NCBI GenBank assembly: GCA_900548345.1
Contig: URKA01000009.1
Coordinates: 14,765 to 78,764 of the forward strand
Source: an uncultured Paraprevotella sp.
GTDB taxonomy: Bacteria; Bacteroidota; Bacteroidia; Bacteroidales; Bacteroidaceae
Direction: 5' to 3'
Length of the DNA stretch: 64,000 nt
In this document: positions 1 through 9,212 of the stretch, in pieces
How the letters are laid out: each line of letters starts with the position of its first letter
Position numbering within the stretch: position 1 is the stretch's first letter
Position numbers and translations under genes: made by a program
The notes under the pieces: generated by a model
Told to the model about the DNA's origin: nothing
Databases searched by the model: none
What the model saw: the letters and a program-made list of their open reading frames with translations, nothing else

Positions 1-420
1 TTTTATATGAAAAAAGCGCTCGAAGAGGCGCGCTGTGCTTTTCGGGAAGATGAGATTCCCGTAGGGGCTGTGGTGGTGTGCGGCGACCGTATTATCGCGC
101 GTGCCCATAACCTGACGGAAACGTTGACCGATGTGACGGCACACGCCGAGATGCAGGCCATTACGGCCGCAGCCAATGCTTTGGGCGGAAAATACTTGAA
201 TGAATGTACGCTTTATGTCACGATGGAACCATGCGTCATGTGTGCCGGTGCCATCGGGTGGTCACAACTGAAACGGTTGGTATACGGTGCGCCGGACGAG
301 AAGAGGGGGTATCGCCGTTTTGCCCCGCAAGCATTGCATCCGCGTACGGAGGTGACGGACGGGGTGTTGGCAGACGAGGCTATTGGTTTGTTGCAGGAGT
401 TTTTCCGCCGAAAGAGATAA
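1..420 (+). CDS. tadA: tRNA-specific adenosine deaminase TadA (5' end cut by window)
   Basis: Zinc-dependent deaminase that converts A34 to inosine in tRNA-Arg(ACG). Counted from the first visible Met (position 7), the HAE motif of the zinc site is at residues 46-48 with the catalytic Glu at 48, and the PCxxC motif is at 75-79, followed by the usual C-terminal helix. The frame is open back to base 1 (Phe-Tyr before the Met), and homologues carry several residues before this point, so the true start probably lies outside the window. It converges on the DUF4834 gene with 8 bp between the stops. Family assignment is secure; only the N terminus is uncertain. Confidence 0.93.
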   Translation, partial: FYMKKALEEARCAFREDEIPVGAVVVCGDRIIARAHNLTETLTDVTAHAEMQAITAAANALGGKYLNECTLYVTMEPCVMCAGAIGWSQLKRLVYGAPDEKRGYRRFAPQALHPRTEVTDGVLADEAIGLLQEFFRRKR

Positions 421-428
421 GTCTGTTC

Positions 429-689
429 TTATTTGATTTCTTCAAATTCCACATATTCTCCCTCGTTGTCTTCAAAGACTTTCTTGTGAGTCTTTGAAGT
501 ATGTGGCGCGGAAGTGCGGTTGTTTCCTGTGTGCTCTTGTTTTGCACGGGAGGAGTGTTCTTTATTGTTTTGCGGTGAGAACTGCGACATGATATTCCTT
601 ACCTTGCTGACTATACCGACAACGATAAACAGCAGAAAGGCTAAGATGGCCATGAACAGGCCGAATAAACATCCTAACGGACTACCCAT
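429..689 (-). CDS. DUF4834-type small membrane protein
   Basis: An 86-residue protein with one hydrophobic segment (about residues 7-28, rich in Leu, Phe, Ile) followed by a polar tail full of Ser, Asn, His and Lys, ending in an acidic stretch (EDNEGEYVEFEEIK). The shape fits DUF4834, a Bacteroidetes family of unknown function often found beside the phospholipid genes. It is the last gene of a psd-pssA-orf set on the minus strand, 53 bp after pssA. It probably sits in the inner membrane with the tail in the cytoplasm. No catalytic motif is visible, and the family name is recalled from context, not searched. Confidence 0.7.
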   Translation of the reverse strand: MGSPLGCLFGLFMAILAFLLFIVVGIVSKVRNIMSQFSPQNNKEHSSRAKQEHTGNNRTSAPHTSKTHKKVFEDNEGEYVEFEEIK

Positions 690-742
690 ATATTTCCTTT
701 ATTGTATTTGATAAAGAATGAAGTACAAGAACCGTGCCAAAG

Positions 743-1465
743 TCATTCTTTACCCCGTAAGCCGGTAAACAGCGACAGAATGACATACCATGCGATGATG
801 GGCGCAAAACAACCGGCCCCCAATGCCACTGCCAACGGTATGCACGTCAGAATGAAAATGTATTTGACTTTATTGTCTTCCCATGAGAGTGTCTTGAACT
901 TCAAGGCGAACAAAGGAATTTCTGCCACAAGCAGGAAACAGGAAAGCAGCATGAAGAGAAACAGGAACAGGGCGTTGAACTTCTCTGAAACCAGAAAACT
1001 GTAATTCCCTACAATCAAGGATGCCCAGAATAACGTGTTGGCCGGAGTCGGTACTCCGATGAACGAAGAGGTCTGTCGCGTATCCAAGTTGAATTTTGCC
1101 AGGCGCAAAGCGGAAAAAGCAGCCATGAGGAACGCCGTATAAGGCATGATGCCGCGTAGCGGTTCCATGAATTCCGGGTATACCACAGCGTGGAACAAGT
1201 GGAATATCATTGCCGACGGGGCTACGCCGAAGGTTACGATGTCCGCCAGAGAGTCCAACTCCTTTCCGATAGGAGAGGACACCTTTAGCAGGCGTGCCGA
1301 CATGCCGTCGAAGAAGTCGAATACGGCTCCGATGATAATCAGCAGAAACGCCCATTTGTAATTGCCGTGGAATGCGGCGCCTGTAGCCATGCAACCTGAG
1401 ATGAGATTGCAGCATGTAATGCTGTTCGGGATGTGTCGGATGATGATATTTGTCATGTTTTGCAA
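743..1465 (-). CDS. pssA: CDP-diacylglycerol-serine O-phosphatidyltransferase PssA
   Basis: Makes phosphatidylserine from CDP-diacylglycerol and serine in the inner membrane. The CDP-alcohol phosphotransferase signature is complete: D50, D53-G54, A57-R58, G67, D71 and D75 match D-x2-DG-x2-AR-x8-G-x3-D-x3-D. Several hydrophobic segments follow, ending in a C-terminal helix pair; 240 residues is normal. It starts 3 bp after the stop of psd, whose enzyme decarboxylates its product, so the two genes form a phosphatidylethanolamine pathway operon. Confidence 0.95.
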   Translation of the reverse strand: MQNMTNIIIRHIPNSITCCNLISGCMATGAAFHGNYKWAFLLIIIGAVFDFFDGMSARLLKVSSPIGKELDSLADIVTFGVAPSAMIFHLFHAVVYPEFMEPLRGIMPYTAFLMAAFSALRLAKFNLDTRQTSSFIGVPTPANTLFWASLIVGNYSFLVSEKFNALFLFLFMLLSCFLLVAEIPLFALKFKTLSWEDNKVKYIFILTCIPLAVALGAGCFAPIIAWYVILSLFTGLRGKE

Positions 1466-1468
1466 GTG

Positions 1469-2155
1469 TTACAGTCGTGCGATGACGGTTTCGTTGCCTG
1501 TTGTTTTCTGCCCCAGTTTCACATTGACTTTGGTGCCGACGGGAAGGAACAAATCCACGCGGGAACCGAATTTGATGAATCCCATGTGCTCGTCGATGAA
1601 GCAGTCTTCATTTTCCTGCGCGTAGGTTACGATTCTTCTTGCCATTGCGCCGGCAATCTGACGGACAAGAATGTCCACTCCGTCGGGTGTTTCGATGACA
1701 ACCGTAGAGCGTTCGTTTTCTATGCTGGCCTTGGGTAGCCATGCTTTATGGAAATTACCGTTGTGATGTGCCACGAGTTTTACCGTGCCGTCTACAGGAA
1801 TCCAGTTCGCATGCACGTTGGTGAGGCTCATGAAGATGGAAATCATCAGGCGGCGGTCGTGAAAGTATTCGTTTTCGTCCACCTCTTCAATCACGACGAT
1901 TTTCCCGTCGGCAGGCGCGACAACAACATTTTCGGTTTCTCCTTCGAAACGGCGTATGGGGCAGCGGAAAAAATTAACAACCACAAGGTACAAAATAGAG
2001 CAGATGGTAACTGATACATAAAAAGGTATCTTGCAATCGAAAGCATAATACAACAATGCATTCAACAATATCAGGACAAATGCGCCCCCAGTCAATGTGT
2101 GCGTTCCCTCGCGATGTATTCTTATTTTTTTCAGCTTATTTAATTTCCGTCCCAT
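1469..2155 (-). CDS. psd: Phosphatidylserine decarboxylase (short, self-processing type)
   Basis: Converts phosphatidylserine to phosphatidylethanolamine. At 228 residues it is the short form. Two hydrophobic segments lie at about 23-40 and 43-62. The self-cleavage site is Gly197-Ser198 in the context KFGSRVD; Ser198 would become the pyruvoyl cofactor of the small alpha chain. The motifs [10 protein letters not shown] (114-123) and [10 protein letters not shown] (130-139) are typical of the family. First gene of the operon with pssA; a promoter with TTTG and TAACTTTG boxes 20 bp apart lies just upstream. Confidence 0.94.
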   Translation of the reverse strand: MGRKLNKLKKIRIHREGTHTLTGGAFVLILLNALLYYAFDCKIPFYVSVTICSILYLVVVNFFRCPIRRFEGETENVVVAPADGKIVVIEEVDENEYFHDRRLMISIFMSLTNVHANWIPVDGTVKLVAHHNGNFHKAWLPKASIENERSTVVIETPDGVDILVRQIAGAMARRIVTYAQENEDCFIDEHMGFIKFGSRVDLFLPVGTKVNVKLGQKTTGNETVIARL

Positions 2156-2181
2156 TTGAGTTTTTCCATACTATTAGCGGA

Positions 2182-2213
2182 CAAAGTTAACCATAATACT
2201 TTTAAAAAACAAA
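2182..2213 (-). promoter_or_regulatory. Promoter of the psd-pssA operon
   Basis: Reading the minus strand, TTTG (2213-2210) and TAACTTTG (2189-2182) are separated by exactly 20 bp, matching the Bacteroidetes -33/-7 consensus TTTG-N19-21-TAnnTTTG. The start codon of psd is 27 bp further on. It is divergent from the dnaE promoter. Confidence 0.75.
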
Positions 2214-2281
2214 ATTATATACTTCCTTTTTCCTCTTCTTAACGGCTGGAGTGCCTTTTATGTTAAAAAACGAAAGTTTCT

Positions 2282-2313
2282 TTTGCCTGTTTACTTAATC
2301 TGGACTAACTTTA
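2282..2313 (+). promoter_or_regulatory. Promoter of dnaE
   Basis: TTTG at 2282-2285 and TAACTTTA at 2306-2313 are 20 bp apart. The -7 box differs from TAnnTTTG only in the last base. The dnaE start codon is 37 bp downstream. Confidence 0.6.
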
Positions 2314-2349
2314 CAGGATAAATAATTCCTGTATCTAAAAATTAAAGAA

Positions 2350-5300
2350 ATGGAAGATTTCGTGCATCTTCATGTGCATACGCAATATTCAATCCTCGAT
2401 GGTCAGGCGAGCATACAAAGGCTTGTGGATAAGGCTATCAAGGACGGTATGCGGGGTATGGCGGTTACCGACCACGGCAATATGATGGGAATCAAGGAGT
2501 TCTTTAACTATGTCGGTAAAAAGAACGGTGGGACGAACGGAGAGATAAAAGCGTGGAAGAAGCGTATCGCTCTTTTGGAAAAAGGCGAGGATGCCGCTTT
2601 GGTAGAATGGAGGGACGGGCAAAAAAAGAAAGCCAAAGAGGCCGAAGATGCACGGAAACGTGCGGAGGCCAATAACGAGGCTTTGCCCCCCGAAGCCGTC
2701 TTTACACCGGAAGAGCAACCAGAGTTTCCTTCTGTAGACGAGCAGCTTGCTACGGCCCGTGTGGAATTGCAGGCTGCCAGGAAACGTTTGTTCAAGCCGA
2801 TTTTCGGTTGCGAGATGTATGTGGCTCCCCGGTTACAGTCTCAGATGGAGAAGGAGAAAGGCGATGACCGCCGCTATCATTTGGTGGTGCTTGCCAAAAA
2901 CGAGAAGGGATACCACAATCTGGTCAAGTTGGTTTCAAAGGCGTGGACGGACGGTTTCTATACCCGGCCTCGTACGGACCGTGTGGAGCTGGAGGCACAT
3001 CATGAAGGTTTGGTGGTATGTTCCGCATGTATCGCGGGCGAGGTTCCGCGTAAGATTCTGAACGGGGACCTGGCCGGAGCGGAAGAGGCTATACAATGGT
3101 ACAAGCGGGTGTTTGGCGACGACTATTATCTGGAACTGCAGCGCCATGAGGTGAAAGACCCCACCCAGCGTGCCAACAGAGAGACGTTTCCTTTGCAGCA
3201 GAAAGCCAATGCGAGCCTGATGGAACTGGCCCGCAAGTATGATGTGAAAATGGTCTGCACGAACGACTGCCATTTCGTGGAAGAAGAGGATGCCGAGGCG
3301 CATGACCGTCTGATTTGTCTGAGTACGAACCGGGATTTGGACGACCCCAAACGTATGCTCTATTCCAAGCAGGAATGGTTCAAGACGCGTGCGGAAATGA
3401 ACGACATCTTTGCCGACGTGCCGGAAGCCCTTGCCAACACATGCAGAATCTGCGACCAGGTGGAGTTTTATACGATAGACCATGCGCCGATTATGCCGAA
3501 CTTCTCCATTCCCGAAGAGTTCGGGACGGAAGAAAGCTACCGGCAGAAGTTTACGGATGACGACTTGTTTGAGGAATTTACACGCGATGAAAACGGAAAT
3601 GTCGTGCTCAGCAAGGAAGCCGCGCAGGATAAGGTGAACAAATTAGGCGGCTGCGACAAGCTCTACCGTCTGAAGTTGGAAGCGGATTATCTGGCGGATT
3701 TAGCCTATCGAGGCGCAGCCAAACTTTATGGCGACCCGTTGCCGGAACATGTGCGTGAACGCATCAACTTCGAGCTGCATATCATGAAGACCATGGGTTT
3801 TCCGGGTTATTTCCTTATTGTGCAGGACTATATCAATGCCGCCCGTCACGAATTGAATGTGTCTGTAGGGCCTGGGCGTGGTTCTGCGGCCGGTTCCGCA
3901 GTGGCCTATTGTTTGGGAATTACCAAGATTGACCCGATTCAGTATGATTTGCTGTTCGAGCGTTTCCTTAACCCGGACCGTATTTCCCTTCCCGATATTG
4001 ATGTGGACTTCGATGACGACGGGCGTGGAAAGGTGTTGAGCTGGGTCACGCAGAAATACGGTGAGGAAAAGGTGGCTCATATCATCACCTACGGAACGAT
4101 GGCCACCAAGCTCGCCATCAAGGACGTGGCCCGTGTGGAAAGGCTTCCGCTTGATGTCTCGAACGGACTGTGCAAGCTGATTCCCGACCGCTTGCCGGAT
4201 GATGAGAACGGCAAGGCACGCAAGATGAACCTCTCCAATGCCATCGCGTGTATTCCGGAGCTGCAACAGGCAGAAGCCTCTTCCGACCGCTTGATGCGCG
4301 AGACGATACGCTATGCCAGGATGCTCGAAGGTAACGTGCGCAATACCGGCGTGCATGCCTGCGGTGTCATCATTTGCCGCGACGACGTGTCCGACTGGGT
4401 GCCGGTGAGCACGGCCGATGATAAGGAAACGGGCGAGAAGCTACGTTGCACTCAGTACGAAGGCTCCGTGATTGAAGACACCGGACTCATCAAGATGGAC
4501 TTCCTCGGACTTAAGACCTTGTCTATCATCAAGGAGTGCCAGGTCAACATACAAGACAGTCTCGGTATCGATATAGACGTGGATGTGCTGGATATTACAG
4601 ATCCGGCCACTTATCGCCTTTATTGCGACGGGCGTACCATCGGTACGTTCCAGTTCGAATCGCCCGGTATGCAGAAATACCTGCGCGAGTTGCAACCTTC
4701 CACGTTCGAGGACCTTATCGCGATGAATGCCCTTTACCGTCCGGGCCCGATGGACTATATTCCCGATTTCATCGACCGTAAACGCGGGCGGAAGCCGGTG
4801 GAATATGATATTCCCTGCATGGAGAAATACCTGAAGGACACATACGGCATCACGGTGTATCAGGAGCAGGTGATGCTTCTGTCCCGTCAGTTGGCGAACT
4901 TCACCCGTGGCGAAAGCGACACGCTACGTAAGGCGATGGGAAAGAAGCTCATCGAGAAACTGAACCACATGTATCCGAAGTTCATCGATGGAGGAAAGAA
5001 GAACGGACACGACCCTAAGATTCTTGAGAAAATCTGGGCCGATTGGAAAAAGTTCGCTTCGTACGCATTCAATAAGAGCCATGCCACCTGTTATTCGTGG
5101 GTGGCCTATCAGACCGCCTTCCTGAAAGCCAACTATCCGGCACAATATATGGCGGCCGTAATGAGCCGAAGTCTGGCGAACATCACGGATATTACGAAAC
5201 TGATGAGCGAATGCAAGGCCATCGGCATCACCACCTTGGGCCCCGATGTGAACGTCAGCCGCCGCAAGTTCAGCGTGGACGCCGACGGCAACATACGTTT

Positions 5301-6303
5301 CGGTCTTGGTGCCGTCAAGGGATTGGGGGATGCGGCCGTGGATGCCATCGTGAAAGAACGGGAAGCCAACGGGCCTTTCAAAAACATATTTGATTTCGTG
5401 CAGCGCGTGCCTACCGGGTCGTGCAAACGCAACAACCTGGAGAGCCTGGTGCTGTCGGGGGCGTTCGACTGTTTTGAGGACATCACGCGTGAACAATATT
5501 TTGCCGTCAATGCGAAGGGAGAATCTTTTATCGACCAGTTGGCACGTTACGGTTCGCGGTATCAGACCGACAAGGACACGGCACTCAACTCACTGTTCGG
5601 TGCGACCGACATGGTGGAAATCGCCACGCCGGAGATTCCCCATGCCGAACCGTGGAGTTCGCTCGAACGCCTGAACAAGGAGCGCGAGCTTGTGGGTATT
5701 TACCTCTCGGCCCATCCGCTCGACGATTACGCCATCATTCTGCAGGATGTGTGCAACATCCACATGGCCGACCTGAAAGACATGACACCGTATGTCAATA
5801 TGGACCTGATGCTCGGCGGTATGGTGACAGGCGTAAGGAAAGGTGTGTCGAAGGCCGGAAAACCATACGGCATCATCACACTGGAAGATTATTCCGGCTC
5901 GTTCGAACTGCCTTTGTTCGGGCAAGACTGGCCGACGTGGGGCTCATACATGGATGTGGGCAACACGCTTTTCATCCAGGCCAAATGCCAGCCCAGGCAG
6001 TGGGACGCCTCCAAACTTGAGTTCCGCATCGGGAAAATCGAATTCCTGGCCGATGTGAAAGATACCCTCATCGAGAGTCTGACGCTTACGGTCAACCTGA
6101 ACGCATTGGACGACGATATGGTGCTTTCGCTGTCGGATATGCTGAAGAAATGTCCCGGCCATACGGACCTGTATTTCCAGATACTCGACCCCCTGGGGCA
6201 GATGCACCTTACGATGAAATCTAAAGTGGCGAAGGTGTCAGTTAAAAAGGATTTAATTTCCTATATTCAGAGCAAACCGGAGCTGTCGTATAAAATAAAT
6301 TAG
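2350..6303 (+). CDS. dnaE: DNA polymerase III alpha subunit DnaE
   Basis: Replicative DNA polymerase subunit. The N terminus is a PHP domain (FVHLHVHTQYSILDG at residues 4-18, then AVTDHGNMMG). The polymerase active site contains PDIDVDFDDD around residues 546-555, with Asp548/Asp550 as expected catalytic residues, and GPGRGSAAGS lies before it. Finger motifs (FNKSHATCYSWVAYQTA), a helix-hairpin-helix region and a C-terminal OB-fold (MLGGMVTGVRKGVSK) follow. At 1317 residues it is longer than the roughly 1160 of E. coli; most of the excess is a charged Lys/Glu/Ala-rich insert at about 57-150 inside the PHP domain. It is followed directly by the trxA promoter. Confidence 0.97.
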   Translation: MEDFVHLHVHTQYSILDGQASIQRLVDKAIKDGMRGMAVTDHGNMMGIKEFFNYVGKKNGGTNGEIKAWKKRIALLEKGEDAALVEWRDGQKKKAKEAEDARKRAEANNEALPPEAVFTPEEQPEFPSVDEQLATARVELQAARKRLFKPIFGCEMYVAPRLQSQMEKEKGDDRRYHLVVLAKNEKGYHNLVKLVSKAWTDGFYTRPRTDRVELEAHHEGLVVCSACIAGEVPRKILNGDLAGAEEAIQWYKRVFGDDYYLELQRHEVKDPTQRANRETFPLQQKANASLMELARKYDVKMVCTNDCHFVEEEDAEAHDRLICLSTNRDLDDPKRMLYSKQEWFKTRAEMNDIFADVPEALANTCRICDQVEFYTIDHAPIMPNFSIPEEFGTEESYRQKFTDDDLFEEFTRDENGNVVLSKEAAQDKVNKLGGCDKLYRLKLEADYLADLAYRGAAKLYGDPLPEHVRERINFELHIMKTMGFPGYFLIVQDYINAARHELNVSVGPGRGSAAGSAVAYCLGITKIDPIQYDLLFERFLNPDRISLPDIDVDFDDDGRGKVLSWVTQKYGEEKVAHIITYGTMATKLAIKDVARVERLPLDVSNGLCKLIPDRLPDDENGKARKMNLSNAIACIPELQQAEASSDRLMRETIRYARMLEGNVRNTGVHACGVIICRDDVSDWVPVSTADDKETGEKLRCTQYEGSVIEDTGLIKMDFLGLKTLSIIKECQVNIQDSLGIDIDVDVLDITDPATYRLYCDGRTIGTFQFESPGMQKYLRELQPSTFEDLIAMNALYRPGPMDYIPDFIDRKRGRKPVEYDIPCMEKYLKDTYGITVYQEQVMLLSRQLANFTRGESDTLRKAMGKKLIEKLNHMYPKFIDGGKKNGHDPKILEKIWADWKKFASYAFNKSHATCYSWVAYQTAFLKANYPAQYMAAVMSRSLANITDITKLMSECKAIGITTLGPDVNVSRRKFSVDADGNIRFGLGAVKGLGDAAVDAIVKEREANGPFKNIFDFVQRVPTGSCKRNNLESLVLSGAFDCFEDITREQYFAVNAKGESFIDQLARYGSRYQTDKDTALNSLFGATDMVEIATPEIPHAEPWSSLERLNKERELVGIYLSAHPLDDYAIILQDVCNIHMADLKDMTPYVNMDLMLGGMVTGVRKGVSKAGKPYGIITLEDYSGSFELPLFGQDWPTWGSYMDVGNTLFIQAKCQPRQWDASKLEFRIGKIEFLADVKDTLIESLTLTVNLNALDDDMVLSLSDMLKKCPGHTDLYFQILDPLGQMHLTMKSKVAKVSVKKDLISYIQSKPELSYKIN

Positions 6304-6311
6304 TATATTTG
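6304..6311 (+). promoter_or_regulatory. -7 box of trxA
   Basis: TATATTTG begins on the base after the dnaE stop codon and fits TAnnTTTG. No TTTG is seen at the -33 spacing. The trxA start codon is 33 bp downstream. Confidence 0.5.
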
Positions 6312-6343
6312 CCTCGCAGTAAAAACATTTAAAACATAATACA

Positions 6344-6658
6344 ATGGCATTAGCAATTACAGATTCCAATTTTGAAGAATTACTGGCTTCAGGAAAGCCT
6401 ATGGTAGTAGATTTCTGGGCTACATGGTGCGGCCCGTGCAAGAAAATCGGTCCGGACATCGAGGCTTTGGCCGAAGAATATAAGGAACAGGCCATTATCG
6501 GCAAGTGCGATGTAGAGGAAAACGATACGCTGGCCATGCGTTTCGGTGTGCGCAACGTGCCTACGGTGCTGTTCATCAAGAACGGTGAAGTGGTGGACAA
6601 ACAAGTGGGCGCAGCTCCCAAGAGCACGTTCGAAAGCAAACTGCAAGCCATCCTTTAA
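6344..6658 (+). CDS. trxA: Thioredoxin TrxA
   Basis: Cytoplasmic thiol-disulfide reductant of 104 residues, the normal length for a single thioredoxin domain. The active site WCGPC has Cys29 and Cys32, and the conserved cis-Pro loop (VRNVPTVLFIKNGE) follows. There is no signal peptide. It lies 40 bp after dnaE and 15 bp before a small acidic protein gene with which it is probably cotranscribed. Confidence 0.95.
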   Translation: MALAITDSNFEELLASGKPMVVDFWATWCGPCKKIGPDIEALAEEYKEQAIIGKCDVEENDTLAMRFGVRNVPTVLFIKNGEVVDKQVGAAPKSTFESKLQAIL

Positions 6659-6673
6659 AGTCTTCGTACTGTT

Positions 6674-7012
6674 ATGGACAGCCTGGAACAGGAGCTTCTG
6701 CAGGACGCGGAGGACGATGCACGCACGGTAGAGTTCATCAAGGCTTATCTGCCGCAAGACCTCAAAGATAAGTTTACAGACGAGGAACTTTATTATTTCC
6801 TCGACGTGATTGTGGAATACTATGCCGAGAGCGGTGTGCTGGATACGGCACCCGACAAGGACGGGTATATTGAAATCGACCAGGAGAAAGTGGTAGACTA
6901 CATCATCCGTCAGGCGCGCAAGGACAAGATGGGCGAATACTCTCCCGAAGACATCATGTGGGTGGTGCAGGGAGAAGCCGAATACGGCGAGACGCTGGAC
7001 GAAGAAGACTGA
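6674..7012 (+). CDS. Small acidic conserved protein of unknown function
   Basis: A 112-residue, strongly acidic, soluble protein (opens MDSLEQELLQDAEDDARTVEF, ends TLDEED), mostly predicted helical, with no signal peptide or membrane segment. I recognise it only as a Bacteroidales conserved hypothetical that tends to follow thioredoxin. It lies 15 bp after trxA and ends 22 bp before a strong terminator, so the two genes form one short unit. No catalytic motif is evident and no function is proposed. Confidence 0.75.
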   Translation: MDSLEQELLQDAEDDARTVEFIKAYLPQDLKDKFTDEELYYFLDVIVEYYAESGVLDTAPDKDGYIEIDQEKVVDYIIRQARKDKMGEYSPEDIMWVVQGEAEYGETLDEED

Positions 7013-7036
7013 CCCGTATTGTCATATAGAACGGAA

Positions 7037-7082
7037 TGCGCCGGAAGTTGCTGGAAAAAAGCAACTTCCGGCGCATTTTTTT
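7037..7082 (+). terminator. Rho-independent terminator of trxA unit
   Basis: A stem of about 18 bp (AATGCGCCGGAAGTTGCT paired with its complement) closes a short GGAAAAA loop and is followed by a T-run of seven. It lies 22 bp after the stop of the small acidic protein gene. Confidence 0.9.
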
Positions 7083-7103
7083 GTGCTGCAGAATGTGCGA
7101 AAG

Positions 7104-7163
7104 CGCTCACAGGTGAAGAATCGATTCTTCACCTGTGAGCGACCGGTTCTTCACCTGTGAGCG
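7104..7163. repeat. Intergenic palindrome, TCACCTGT repeat family, copy A
   Basis: Bases 7104-7141 form a perfect 38-bp palindrome whose half site is GATTCTTCACCTGTGAGCG. A further direct copy, TTCTTCACCTGTGAGCG, lies at 7147-7163. The same words recur at 31696-31754 and, in part, at 60271-60347, always between genes. It sits between the trxA terminator and the convergent tsaE stop. Confidence 0.85.
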
Positions 7164-7208
7164 TTTTCGTCCCTACTAAGTGCAAAATCCGGAGGGTCTC
7201 CGGAAGGG

Positions 7209-7619
7209 TTACCATCTGATGAGGCGGCTTCCGTCTTCCTGTTCCTCGATGGTTACTTTGACAGCCTCTGCGGGCAGGAGTTCCTCTATGAGTTCAGGCC
7301 ATTCGATAAAGCAAAGCGCACCGCTGTAGAAATAGTCTTCATATCCCATGTCGTATACTTCTTCGAGTTTTTTGATGCGATAGAAGTCGAAATGGTAAAT
7401 CAGTTCGCCGCTCGACGAGCGGTATTCGTTGACAATGGCGAAGGTGGGGGAGTTGATGACGTCCTCCACGCCGAGACATTCGCATACGGCCTTGATGAAC
7501 GTGGTCTTGCCTGCACCCATTTTGCCGTACATGGCAAATACGGTATTGTCTCCCATCGCTTCGATGAAACGGTGTGCGGCGTCATGAATCTGTTGCAGTG
7601 AGTGTATTGTAATTTCCAT
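7209..7619 (-). CDS. tsaE: tRNA threonylcarbamoyladenosine biosynthesis ATPase TsaE
   Basis: ATPase that works with TsaB and TsaD to place t6A at position 37 of ANN-decoding tRNAs. The Walker A motif is at 32-40 (GKMGAGKTT), [11 protein letters not shown] follows as in the family, and [13 protein letters not shown] near the C terminus is characteristic. At 136 residues the length is typical. It is the last gene of the aroA-to-tsaE operon, 15 bp after porX, and its stop lies close to a palindromic repeat. Confidence 0.93.
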   Translation of the reverse strand: MEITIHSLQQIHDAAHRFIEAMGDNTVFAMYGKMGAGKTTFIKAVCECLGVEDVINSPTFAIVNEYRSSSGELIYHFDFYRIKKLEEVYDMGYEDYFYSGALCFIEWPELIEELLPAEAVKVTIEEQEDGSRLIRW

Positions 7620-7634
7620 AAGACATTTGTGTTT

Positions 7635-9191
7635 TTAAGTCCTTTTCTTGCTTTGCAGTGTAATGAGCGGAATCAGCATCTCCTCCATGGAGATACCGCC
7701 GTGCTGGAACGTGTCGCGATAATAGGACACGTAGTAATTATAGTTGTTGGGATAGGCAAAAAAGCTGTCTCCTGAGGCGAAAATGTAAGTCGTGCTCAGG
7801 TTGGGTGAAGGCAGATGCGCCTTTTTGGGGTCTTTGATTTCAAAGACCTCTTTCGGGTTGTAGTTCAGGTTTTTGCCCAGTTTGTATCTCAGGTTGGTGT
7901 TTGTGTTACGGTCTCCGATGACTTTCAACGGGTTTTTCACGCGGATGCTTCCGTGGTCGGTGGTGATAATCACTTTGTAATCGCTTGCGGCAAGGCTCCG
8001 GAAGAGGTCCTTGACTGCCGAATGGCGGAACCAGCTCAGGGTGATGCTGCGGTAGGCCGCCTCGTTGGACGCCAGTTCGCGCACCATCTTCGATTCGGTT
8101 CGCGCGTGTGACAACATGTCGATGAAGTTCAGCACGACCACGTTCAGGTCGAACTTTTCCAGTTGCTTGAACTGGCTGACCAGTTTCTCTGCCGTGGCAG
8201 AATCGTTGATTTTGCGGTAGCTGAACGTGTTCTTCCTTCTGAACCGTTCGATCTGTGTGCGGATGAGCGGTTCTTCGTTCAGGTTCTTTCCCTCTTCCTC
8301 ATCTTCGTCCACCCAAAGGTCGGGGAACATTCCGGCGATTTCATTGGGCATCAGTCCGGAGAATATGGCGTTGCGCGCATATTGGGTGGCCGTGGGCAGG
8401 ATGCTGCAATAGATGTCCTCGTCCACGAACTGGAAATAGTCGGCCAGCTCTGCACTGATGGTGCGCCATTGGTCATACCTGAAATTATCCAATACGATAA
8501 GGAATACCTTTTCGCCTTGGTTAAGCAAGGGGAATATCTTCTGCTTGAAGATGTCGGGACTCATCAGCGGACGCCCTTCGGGTTGGGCTATCCATTTCTC
8601 GTAGTTTTTCCGGATGAACTTGGCGAATGCCGTGTTGGCTTCGGTTTTCTGCATGCCCAGCAATTCGTTCATGCTGCTGTCGGTTTCCGAAAGTTCCAGT
8701 TCCCAGTACACGAGTTGTTTGTACACTTCTTTCCAGTCGTTGAAGGTCAGCGAGTCGTTGATTTGCATACCGAGCCGGCCGAAGTCCTGCCGGTAGGCGG
8801 TTTGCGTCACTTCCGTGACGATGGCCTTCTTGTGTATGTTCTTTTTCAGCGTGAGCAGGATTTGGGTGGGATTGACCGGTTTGATGAGGTAGTCGGCAAT
8901 CTTTGAGCCGATGGCCTGGTCCATGATGTTCTCCTCTTCGCTTTTGGTCACCATGACCACAGGGGTGACCGGTGTGATTTCCTTGATGCGTGCCAGGGTT
9001 TCCAGACCGCTGAGTCCCGGCATGTTCTCGTCAAGCAGAATCAGGTCGTAGGTCGTACCGGCACATTTGTCCAATGCGTCCTGTCCGTTGGATGTCGTTT
9101 CCACCTCATACCCCTTTTTCTCAAGGAAGAGGATATGCGCTTTCAGCAGTTCAATCTCGTCGTCAACCCAAAGCAGTAAACCGTTGCTCAT
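7635..9191 (-). CDS. porX: PorX-type response regulator with PglZ phosphatase-like domain
   Basis: A 518-residue protein with an N-terminal receiver domain (acidic pair at 10-11, phospho-acceptor Asp54 in LLDENMPGLSG, and the conserved Lys in VTKSEEE) and a C-terminal alkaline-phosphatase-superfamily PglZ domain (FLIVLDNFRYDQWR, VVVLNFIDMLSHAR, ITTDHGSIRVKNP). This architecture is that of PorX, which in Porphyromonas regulates the type IX secretion system with the PorY kinase and SigP. Gut Bacteroides keep porX although most lack a full T9SS, so the target here is unclear. The gene follows the PorW-like gene by 21 bp. Confidence 0.9.
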   Translation of the reverse strand: MSNGLLLWVDDEIELLKAHILFLEKKGYEVETTSNGQDALDKCAGTTYDLILLDENMPGLSGLETLARIKEITPVTPVVMVTKSEEENIMDQAIGSKIADYLIKPVNPTQILLTLKKNIHKKAIVTEVTQTAYRQDFGRLGMQINDSLTFNDWKEVYKQLVYWELELSETDSSMNELLGMQKTEANTAFAKFIRKNYEKWIAQPEGRPLMSPDIFKQKIFPLLNQGEKVFLIVLDNFRYDQWRTISAELADYFQFVDEDIYCSILPTATQYARNAIFSGLMPNEIAGMFPDLWVDEDEEEGKNLNEEPLIRTQIERFRRKNTFSYRKINDSATAEKLVSQFKQLEKFDLNVVVLNFIDMLSHARTESKMVRELASNEAAYRSITLSWFRHSAVKDLFRSLAASDYKVIITTDHGSIRVKNPLKVIGDRNTNTNLRYKLGKNLNYNPKEVFEIKDPKKAHLPSPNLSTTYIFASGDSFFAYPNNYNYYVSYYRDTFQHGGISMEEMLIPLITLQSKKRT

Positions 9192-9212
9192 GTCAATGTG
9201 TGTTTAATGTGT

